Positions 27,702 to 34,039 of a DNA stretch of 34,039 nt are shown in pieces. The DNA is from Thecamonas trahens ATCC 50062. Its lineage: Eukaryota; Apusozoa; Apusomonadida; Apusomonadidae. The notes under the pieces were generated by a model. The model was not told where the DNA came from. It was given only the letters and a program-made list of their open reading frames with translations, and made no database searches. Position numbers and translations under genes: made by a program. The DNA lies in NCBI RefSeq assembly GCF_000142905.1, contig NW_013657677.1, forward strand, positions 440,191 through 474,229, in the 5' to 3' direction. The stretch's first letter is position 1. Each line of letters begins with the position of its first letter.

Positions 27702-30700
27702 ATGGCACAGGGCATGCTGCGAACGCACGGCAGTGTGCTGGAGGAGGTGAACGGGCGAGATGGTCGGGCGTCGCATCCGGTGACGCCGACGAAGGAGGCG
27801 ATGGCGCTCGGTGGCGGGCTGGCGACCGAGACATTCTGGTCGCCGATGGGCGAGGCTGGGGACGCGGTCTCGGTCGCATCGTCGTGCTGGTCGCCGGACA
27901 GCAGCAACGCGAGGCAGGGCGAGGCCGAGACTGACGGCTCGTTGCTCTTCTCGGCGTCGTCGTCGTCAATTCTGGTCGAGTCGCTGTTCTCGTCGCCAGA
28001 CGGTGGCAACGTGAGAGGCGGCGCCGGCGCCGCCGATGGCGGCAGCTCGCTGGACTTTCCGCTGTTTGAAGTCCGGTCTGGCTCACCGCCGGCATCGCCG
28101 AATGCCGACAAGGAGCCGTGGACGGCCTCGGTCTCATACTCGGTCTCGCCGTCGGTCTCGCCGTCTCTGCGTGAGGTGCGGCGCGAGGCCGCGGCACTCG
28201 GCAGCAGCAGCCTCCCGCGGATGAGCCACGCGCAGATCTCCAGCCTCCCGCACGCCACTCAGGTCGCGTACATGACCATGCAGCGTGCAGCGCTGGCAGC
28301 GGCCGAGGCGCAGCTCGCGCTCGAGTCACTCGCGGTCCAAGGCGGCTCGCAGGGCGCCCTCGACCGGCTAGCGCAGGTGCTCGAGGCAAAGAACGCCGAA
28401 GCCCGGAAGCAGCTGGCCGCTTTCGAGGCTGCGTACGGACGGACGCTGGCGCCGGCAGCGCCGCAGACGTATGACAGTGCGTGGATCTGCGCCCAGGCGC
28501 CGGCTACGCCCGAAATGCACTCGGGCGGGCACCTCCCGCTCGGGCTCAAGACCCACGAGGCGTTCCGGGCCGACGCGGAGCTGGGCGATGAGTTTGAGCT
28601 CGTCGACAGCGATGCAGTCTCTGGGCCAGGTAGCGTGGTGCTGATGCAGGAACGGACAACAGGAGTGGAGGTTCTGGTGCGGAGCTTCCGCACCTCGACG
28701 CCGCACGAATGGCACGCGCTCATCCGGCACCTGTCGGCGCTGCAGCGACTGAGCCACCCGGCGGTAGCGCGGCTGGTGGCCTTTTACCGCAGCGGCGGCT
28801 CGCGGACAAGCTGGCAGGTGGCGGTCCCGGCTGTGGCACACGCGTCAGTGAGCCGTTGGATGGCCGAGCTCGCCGAGTCGGCGCACACGGCGCGGGCGCA
28901 GCACGAGATCAAGCTCACATTTCTGCGGCAGCTTGCGAGCGCCGTCCACTACGTCCATGAAGCCGGCATTGCCGGGCTCAACCTCACCACTCCCGGCGCC
29001 GTGGTGGTCACTGCCGACGGCTCGCCGGTGCTCTGCGACTTTAGCGCGTCGTCCGACCCGGTCAACTCGCTGAGCAATACGCCGACCCGGGAGCTTGCCG
29101 TGCCGAGCGGTGGCGGCGACGCGCTGCTGCCGGCGCGGGCGCGCGATCTCGCAGAGCTCGGCGACCTCGCGGTGGCCCTCTTTGCCGAGCTCACCGGAGG
29201 CGGGCCGGTGGTCCGGGTCGACGGCGAACGGGCGGTGTGGGCGGCGAGGAGAGTGGCGGCCGAGGCACCGCTCCTCGCCTCGTTCCTCGCCTATCTCCTG
29301 CAGCCGACAAGCCAGCTCGAGGCGGCGCTGGCGAGCGTGCCCGGCGCTGGCGGAAGCATCCTGCTCCGGCATCCGCTGTTTGTGGCGCCGGTCGCGCCCA
29401 GCATCGGGTGCGAGCCGTCGGCGTACAACGCGAAGGAAGTCCGACTGGTGGCGCTGTTCAAGAAAATCCGCGCGCGAGTCTACAACGCCGGCAGGGCCAA
29501 GGTCGGCAAGATCATCATCCGGCGGATGTACCTAGTCCGCGACGCGCTCAACGTCTTCCAGAAAATTGCAGTCCTCGACCGGCCTGACTGGTGCTTCCGG
29601 CTCAACGTGGCTTTTGACGGTGAGCGCGGCGTCGACGCCGGTGGGCTCTCGTCGGACATGTTCACCCACGTCTTCCGTGCCCTCATCCACACACCGTTTC
29701 CGTACCGGTCGGCGCGGAGCAGTGCCGGCGACGACGACGACGACGAGTTTGGCAGCGTGCCCGGGGGCTATGTCAAGTTCCGCGGCAAGCCGCTGTTTGA
29801 GGTTGCCGACGGTGGCGCCATGCCTGTGGCGCTCCCGCTTGGCGAGCCCTGCATCGACGCGGTCATGGACGCGCACGACATGGCCAAGGCGTTCCATTCG
29901 ATCGGGCTTGTCCTCGGCAAGTGCTTTCTCGACGGCTTCCTCATCGAAGACGTCTTTGCGCGCCCGCTGTACAGCTACCTCCTTGCGGCAGCACCGGCTA
30001 TGGCCGGATGCAAGCTGGCAGCGGCCGGCGGCGAGGCAGAGATGCTGAGCGCGCTGTCGGCGGCGGCGGCCGAGACGAGCGCCAAGCTCGCGCTTGGGCT
30101 CGACGACCTTGCGGCGTTTGATCCTGTCAAGGCCGCGGCGCTTGGCGAGCTACTCAACGTAGCCGCGCCCGAAGAGCTGTACCTCTCGTTCCTCGATGTG
30201 GCGCCCGGGGCCAAGAGTGGCGGGACGGTGACGCGCGAGCGGACGTCGGCGTACGTGGCGGCAGTGGTGAGGCACGACTTGCTTGGGCGTGGGCGAGCCG
30301 AGTCGCTGGCGGCCATTGCGTGTGGATTCTATGACGTCATTGCGCCGCTTCTTGGCGACGAGATGGTCCTTCTCTCGCCGACGTCGCTGCAGGCGCTCCT
30401 CTGCGGCGCCAAGGTTGTCGACGTGGAGGAGGTGGTAGCCAAGCTCGAGTTTATCGAGTATCCTGATGACGAGACCGCGAGCCTTGCAAAGGCGCAACTC
30501 GTCGCGGTCCTCCGCAAGTGGGGTACTGAGGCGATGCAGCACGTTAAGGCGTTCCTCGAGTACGCCACGGCAGCGCCGATGGTGCCCGAGGGTAAGATTC
30601 GCGTGCAGCACGTGGCGGCGAGCGAGCTGCTGCCGGCGGCTCACACCTGCCATGCGGTCATCGACCTCCCACTCTACGGGTCGACCGACGAGCTCGAGGC

Positions 30701-30755
30701 CAAGTTCCTCACCGCGTTTGACAACGGGCTTGGATCCGAGTTTGGGCTCGCATGA
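27702..30755 (+). CDS. Pseudokinase-HECT fusion, probable E3 ubiquitin ligase
   Basis: 1,017 residues from ATG at 27702 (MAQGMLRTHG); the open frame begins earlier but in repeat DNA. Residues 1-~290 are Ser-rich with a short helical segment (~185-245). Residues ~295-560 have a protein-kinase layout: an N-lobe (VVLMQERTTGVEVLVRSF), HEWHALIRHLSALQRLSHPA, a C-lobe helix (LTFLRQLASAVHYVHEAG) and a HPLF ending. The catalytic residues are gone: the beta-3 Lys is replaced (VLVRSF), HRDLKPEN is GLNLTTPG and DFG is DFS (Asp at 446). Residues ~575-1017 are a HECT domain: FDGERGVDAGGLSSDMFTHV, IGLVLGKCFLDG, and the C-lobe LPAAHTCHAVIDLPLYGS with the catalytic Cys at 983. The ligase half looks active, while the kinase half is likely a binding or regulatory module. 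Single exon. The stop lies 46 bp from the next, convergent gene. Confidence 0.9.
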   Translation: MAQGMLRTHGSVLEEVNGRDGRASHPVTPTKEAMALGGGLATETFWSPMGEAGDAVSVASSCWSPDSSNARQGEAETDGSLLFSASSSSILVESLFSSPDGGNVRGGAGAADGGSSLDFPLFEVRSGSPPASPNADKEPWTASVSYSVSPSVSPSLREVRREAAALGSSSLPRMSHAQISSLPHATQVAYMTMQRAALAAAEAQLALESLAVQGGSQGALDRLAQVLEAKNAEARKQLAAFEAAYGRTLAPAAPQTYDSAWICAQAPATPEMHSGGHLPLGLKTHEAFRADAELGDEFELVDSDAVSGPGSVVLMQERTTGVEVLVRSFRTSTPHEWHALIRHLSALQRLSHPAVARLVAFYRSGGSRTSWQVAVPAVAHASVSRWMAELAESAHTARAQHEIKLTFLRQLASAVHYVHEAGIAGLNLTTPGAVVVTADGSPVLCDFSASSDPVNSLSNTPTRELAVPSGGGDALLPARARDLAELGDLAVALFAELTGGGPVVRVDGERAVWAARRVAAEAPLLASFLAYLLQPTSQLEAALASVPGAGGSILLRHPLFVAPVAPSIGCEPSAYNAKEVRLVALFKKIRARVYNAGRAKVGKIIIRRMYLVRDALNVFQKIAVLDRPDWCFRLNVAFDGERGVDAGGLSSDMFTHVFRALIHTPFPYRSARSSAGDDDDDEFGSVPGGYVKFRGKPLFEVADGGAMPVALPLGEPCIDAVMDAHDMAKAFHSIGLVLGKCFLDGFLIEDVFARPLYSYLLAAAPAMAGCKLAAAGGEAEMLSALSAAAAETSAKLALGLDDLAAFDPVKAAALGELLNVAAPEELYLSFLDVAPGAKSGGTVTRERTSAYVAAVVRHDLLGRGRAESLAAIACGFYDVIAPLLGDEMVLLSPTSLQALLCGAKVVDVEEVVAKLEFIEYPDDETASLAKAQLVAVLRKWGTEAMQHVKAFLEYATAAPMVPEGKIRVQHVAASELLPAAHTCHAVIDLPLYGSTDELEAKFLTAFDNGLGSEFGLA

Positions 30756-30801
30756 CGAGCGGTCGAGTGTAATGTTCAAGTGTAAAAGCCATGATGTGCT
30801 A

Positions 30802-31903
30802 TCATGCGAGCTTGAAAAAGGCGTGGGTGAGGGCAGCGGCGGCCGAGGGACGGTCGGCTGAGACCGGGGCGAGCAGTTGACGGGCAAGGTCGGCGGCGGC
30901 AAGCCGGACCTTGCTGCCGCCAAATGCATTAGGATCGGCGGCGGCAGCAGCGAGCAGAGCCTCGATGGTGGCGGGGTTGGAGCGGACGCCAAAGTCGTCG
31001 AGAGTGTCAGAAAAGAGACACTCGCCGAGCATGACGCCGACCGAGTACATGTCTGCAGCGAGGGTGTAGCCTCGGACACGCGAGAAGAACGACTCGTCGT
31101 CCTCGTCGTCGTCATGAACCGTGTCCATGGCCTCAACCTCGGGCGCCATGTACCCATGCGTCCCGATGCACGAGTAGTGGCCGTGGCGGGTGTTGTAAAA
31201 GGTGGAGATGTCAAAGTCGATGAGATAGACGGCCGAGGTGTCGGCGTCGATGACCACGTTGTCGGGTTTGACGTCGCGGTAAATGATGCCAGCGTCGTGG
31301 AGGATGGAGAGCGCGGTGAGCACGGCCGAAATGTAGTGGGCAACGTCAGCCATCGAGTCGCAGTCGACGCCGCGGGCATGGATGAACGGCGTGACGGTGG
31401 CAAAGCACTCGGTCTCGGGCATGGCATGCCACGAAACGAGTGGAATGATGGGGACCTGCGGGAGGTCAAGAAGCGATGCGGTAGCTGCAGCAGCCTGCAT
31501 CAGTTGGACAGGCAGCGGCGGGCGAAGGGCGTCGACAGAGGTGGTCGACGCGCGGGTGGCCTTTTCCTCGGCGCGCGCCACGTACTCAAAGTACTCGGGA
31601 TCGCGGATGACCTTGACCGCAACCTCCGGGCCGCGGTGCGAGCCAAACTCGGCCTCGCCGGGCTGGGCCCGCATGTAGGCGCGGTAGACGACGACGTCAG
31701 TCCCGGTGTGGATCCGCTCGCGGAAGATGTAGTCGTCGTTGAGTAGAAAAATGTTGTTCTCGTCCTCGCGTGTAAACTCGGTGACATCGGTAGCTCCATC
31801 GTTGCCACCGTCGTCTACCGCTGCGTCGGCTGCTATGCTTGCGTCGGGCGCGAGGATGGGCTCGATGTCATGCGGCGCCGACGACTCGAGCGCCGACGAC
31901 GAT

Positions 31904-31934
<31 letters not shown>

Positions 31935-32385
31935 ATGGTGATGAAGCAGCGGAAGAGAATGCAGAGGACGACGGGCGAGGGAGAGGCGAGGCTGGCGGTG
32001 AGGCCGATCGTGAGCACGCCGAGTCTGACGAAGATAACGTTGGATGGCTTTGCGGATGGCCGGCGTCGCTGGCCGACACAAAACCGTTGCCGTGGTAGGG
32101 TGGAGGGTCCGAGCGCCGGGCGCGATCCTTGATTGCGGCTGGTGAGACCGGCGGCGCGTGTGCGTTGTCGGCAGCAGCCCTGTGTGCCCGCTGAGCCTGA
32201 GCAGGAGAGAAGGCGACCGAGGAGACACGAATGGGTCGCATGCCCGCCATGACGCCGGTATACGGTCCGTCATCGGCTTGGCGCGGTTTGTGGCCAGCAG
32301 GAGACGACCCAGGCTCGGGCGCCACACCCTTGAGCGGGCGTGGGTGTCCGGGCGGAGGAGCTGCCTTACTGGCCTTGCACCCCAT
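30802..32385 (-). CDS. Ser/Thr-type protein kinase with N-terminal MGC lipidation signal and DFD motif
   Basis: 527 residues from ATG at 32385. The N-terminus MGCKASKAAPPP fits N-myristoylation at Gly2 plus palmitoylation at Cys3, predicting membrane attachment. The frame stays open upstream to 32781, but that stretch is a chance extension. Residues ~30-210 are Pro/Ser-rich with a poly-Ser run. The kinase domain starts ~NDDYIFRERIHTGTDVVVYRA (a poor glycine loop), then VAVKVIRD with Lys, YRDVKPDN with the catalytic Asp, LIDFDISTF where DFG should be, and GTHGYMAPEV. DFD keeps the metal-binding Asp but loses the Gly. The C-lobe ends SADRPSAAAALTHAFF. An acidic insert (DDDEDDESFF) follows the APE region, a place where CDC7-type kinases also carry inserts, but I cannot assign a family. 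It is divergent from the NDRG-like gene. Confidence 0.85.
31896..31942 (+). repeat. GAC trinucleotide run encoding poly-Ser on the minus strand
   Basis: A (GAC)n-like run with few interruptions inside the kinase gene. Read on the minus strand it is GTC/TCG-type codons giving about a dozen consecutive Ser. It is likely length-variable. Confidence 0.8.
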
Positions 32386-32593
32386 GGGTGGTGGTAGTAG
32401 GAGGGGGGAGGGGTGAGGGGGGGAGGGGGTGAGGTGAGAGGGGGAGGGGGGAGGGGAAGGGGAGGGGACAGGCACCGTCCGCCAACCGCTCGCCGGCTGC
32501 CACCCGACCGACCGACCGACTGACGATTCGGGCGCCAACCCGCTCGCCGGCTGCCCGAGTCGGTCGGCTGGCACTCCTTCACTCTCAGTCACC
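32386..32593. promoter_or_regulatory. Bidirectional spacer, kinase / NDRG-like, with a direct repeat and inverted GGTCGGT motifs
   Basis: G-rich next to the kinase start (32386-32465). A 22-23 bp direct repeat (cgccaaccgctcgccggctgcc) occurs at 32480-32501 and 32533-32555. Between and after the copies, ccgaccgaccgact (32507-32522) and agtcggtcgg (32559-32568) are complementary and could pair. A C/T-rich stretch (32571-32591) leads to the ATG at 32594. Confidence 0.55.
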
Positions 32594-32743
32594 ATGGACG
32601 AGGCTTGGGAGAAGGGCAAGAACTCGGTGTCTGAAGATGATATGGGCATGGGCCCGACAGTGATTGAAGCAGACATGGTCGACATGGATGGCCTCTCCGC
32701 AGACGACGGGGGCCGACCATCGAGGGCGTGCCACAGACCGTAC
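32594..32743 (+). other. Candidate first exon of the NDRG-like gene
   Basis: ATG at 32594 sits in good context (caccATGG) after a C/T-rich leader like those of other genes. It opens a protein-like acidic frame (MDEAWEKGKNSVSEDD, then ADMVDMDGLSADDGG). A strong donor, tac|gtgagg, begins at 32744. Joining to gggcag|gcgac at 32887 is in phase only if one G is missing from the GGGGG run at 32708-32712, which also turns the tail into PTIEGVPQTV. Without that change, an acceptor at 32939 fits. Either way the model is provisional. Confidence 0.42.
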
Positions 32744-32891
32744 GTGAGGAAGACGGGACGGCGAGGGAGGGGGACATCCACCGCCGAACGGGGGGATACC
32801 GGGAAGGCGGCGAGGAGGAGAAGGAGGAGGGGAGAGGGGGAAAGGGACTCGCGCGGGAGAGGGGGAGGGGGGGGGGGAGGGGGCAGGCGAC

Positions 32892-33827
32892 ATGGGGAGC
32901 GCAGCGCGGCTGTCGCGGTGCGTACAACTCATCGACAAGGGCGAGGGGCTACAGATTGAGGTCGTGGACGTCCCCGGTGGGGCGGTGCAGGTGACGGTGT
33001 TCGGCAGAGTCGGAGCGCCAGCGGTGGTGGCGTACGGCGACATTGGGCTGGATGTGGGCCTCTCGTTTACGCAGTTCTTCAACTACATGCCGATCCGGCG
33101 GCTGCTCTTCCCGTACTTTGCCGTCTACGCCATCGATGCGCCTGGGCAGGCTGCCGGCGAGGCCGAGATGGCGGCCGACGCACCGTATCCCGAGTTTGGC
33201 GAGCTGGTGGAGCAGGTCGGCGCGGTCATGGACGCGTTTGGGGTGGAGAGCGCAGTGTTGATGGGCGTGGGCGCGGGCGGGACGGTGCTAACCCACTTTG
33301 CACTCTCTGCGGCGCACCGGGTCAAGGGCCTGGTGGTCATTGGAGCGACACACAAAGCGCCCGGGTGGCTCGAGTGGGCGTACTCGCACGCGTCGCAGTT
33401 CTGGCTCTCGTGGTGGGGCGTCGACGGGTACGTCAAGGACCAGCTAATGCAGCGGTACTTTACCTGGCGTGAGGAGGCCGACGAGGGCGGCCTGATGCGG
33501 CTGACGTACCAGGAGGCGTTGGCCAACGTCAAGGCGACCAACCTGTGGAAGTTTATCGCGAGCTACATGGCGCGCCCGCCGCTCGACGACGCGGCGCTCG
33601 CCAGTCTCACCACGCCGGTCATCTTCTTTGTCGGCCGTGACTCGTACTACTACGACGATGTCGTCGACTTTTTCGGCGCGTTCAACTCCGAGTCGGCCTC
33701 GTGGGTCCCGGTCTGGGGCGCAGGCAACATGGTCCACATGGAGATGCCGCAGGAGCTCGTCACTCCGCTGCGCCTCTTCTTCTACCGCTGCGGCCACGTG
33801 GCCTTTGGCCTTGCGCCGAAGGAGTAA
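32892..33827 (+). CDS. NDRG-family alpha/beta-hydrolase-fold protein
   Basis: 311 residues from the local ATG at 32892; the true start may be 32594 through an upstream exon. The body follows NDRG proteins: VQVTVFGRVGAPAVVAYGDI (NDRG: HVT-CG--KG-RP-ILTYHDIG), YFAVYAIDAPGQAAGEAEM, ESAVLMGVGAGGTVLTHFAL, KGLVVIGATHKAPGWLEWAY and VIFFVGRDSYYYDDV. The nucleophile elbow reads GVGAGG, so the catalytic Ser of true hydrolases is absent, as in NDRGs, which are thought to be non-enzymatic scaffolds in stress and trafficking responses. The C-terminal phosphorylation repeats of animal NDRG1 are missing. The stop lies 18 bp from the convergent partial gene. Confidence 0.88.
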   Translation: MGSAARLSRCVQLIDKGEGLQIEVVDVPGGAVQVTVFGRVGAPAVVAYGDIGLDVGLSFTQFFNYMPIRRLLFPYFAVYAIDAPGQAAGEAEMAADAPYPEFGELVEQVGAVMDAFGVESAVLMGVGAGGTVLTHFALSAAHRVKGLVVIGATHKAPGWLEWAYSHASQFWLSWWGVDGYVKDQLMQRYFTWREEADEGGLMRLTYQEALANVKATNLWKFIASYMARPPLDDAALASLTTPVIFFVGRDSYYYDDVVDFFGAFNSESASWVPVWGAGNMVHMEMPQELVTPLRLFFYRCGHVAFGLAPKE

Positions 33828-33845
33828 AACTGCCGCATCCGCCGC

Positions 33846-34039
33846 TCACTTGCGCCCGGCCGAGTACTCGGCGAGCATGCTCTCGAGTACCGCCACCTTG
33901 GCCTTGTACTCATCGAGCGACTCGCGGAGCGTGGCGTTGTCGTGGAGCGCTCGCTGGAGCGCCGCTGCCGTCTCGGCGTGGCTCCGCGACACCCCGCCGG
34001 CGACGCCCGCAGGCGACGCCCGCCGCGCCGGTGACCCGC
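33846..34039 (-). CDS. C-terminus of a coiled-coil protein, 5' part beyond window
   Basis: A minus-strand frame open from the right edge to a TGA at 33846-33848, 63 codons visible. A Gly/Ala/Arg-rich linker leads into a heptad stretch (ETAAALQRALHDNATLRESL, then YKAKVAVLESMLAEYS) and ends AGRK. It is convergent with the NDRG-like gene, which fits the window's pattern of very short convergent spacers. Family unknown. Confidence 0.65.
   Translation of the reverse strand, partial: GSPARRASPAGVAGGVSRSHAETAAALQRALHDNATLRESLDEYKAKVAVLESMLAEYSAGRK

Noticed and set aside
27254-28258. Upstream extension of the MCM5 frame
   Set aside because: It runs through low-complexity promoter repeats and antisense to the HECT gene. 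The MCM5 start at 27253 begins the conserved sequence.
32386-32781. Upstream extension of the kinase frame
   Set aside because: Pro/Ser low complexity from the promoter tract. MGCKASK at 32385 is a far better N-terminus.

Overview
This window is GC-rich, gene-dense nuclear DNA from a unicellular eukaryote. Several genes carry GT-AG introns whose removal restores known domain sequences (for example 4407-4901, 8771-8811, 11866-12004 and 16717-16924). The gene content is eukaryotic throughout: an MCM5, a FAN/NSMAF BEACH-WD40 protein, an SH3-PX-BAR sorting nexin, a C1D exosome cofactor, a BORCS6-like protein, a HECT ligase and an NDRG-like protein. NSMAF, SNX9-type and NDRG proteins together with very tight packing suggest a free-living amorphean protist. 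An apusomonad such as Thecamonas is my best guess, but that is inference. A 100-N gap, long G/C homopolymers and several isolated frameshifts indicate draft-quality sequence.

Layout. 1-4125 (+): 3' part of a large coiled-coil protein with two tandem-repeat blocks. 4185-6936 (+): secreted prosaposin-like protein with eight saposin-B domains. About 6982-7830: a decayed piggyBac-like element. 7876-8411 (-): BORCS6-like. 8661-11466 (+): NSMAF/FAN. 11513-12188 (-): C1D. 12475-15009 (+): multi-pass membrane protein with an EGF module. 15025-16987 (-): SNX9-type sorting nexin. 17293-18267 (-): sphingomyelin-synthase-type PAP2 enzyme. 18588-19904 (+): FAD monooxygenase. 20182-22296 (+): AGC kinase. 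22330-23878 (-): RPA1-like OB-fold protein. 23910-24869 (-): 2-oxoglutarate/Fe(II) dioxygenase. 24986-27253 (-): MCM5. 27702-30755 (+): pseudokinase-HECT fusion. 30802-32385 (-): probably myristoylated kinase with a DFD motif. 32594/32892-33827 (+): NDRG-like. 33846 to the edge (-): C-terminus of another coiled-coil protein.

How the genes relate. Three genes touch sphingolipid biology (prosaposin-like, NSMAF, SMS-type enzyme), and a BORC subunit adds a lysosomal theme. RPA1-like and MCM5 are replication genes. MCM5 shares a divergent promoter with the pseudokinase-HECT gene, and that promoter holds a perfect palindromic E2F site. Convergent genes are separated by only 15-46 bp. The one wide convergent spacer is the one containing the piggyBac relic. 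Nearly every start codon is preceded on its coding strand by a long C/T-rich tract.

The most unusual items are the pseudokinase-HECT fusion, the rearranged piggyBac relic, the saposin array with a damaged copy, the E2F site, and a possible Sfi1-like centrin-binding segment in the first gene. I found no tRNA, rRNA or CRISPR.
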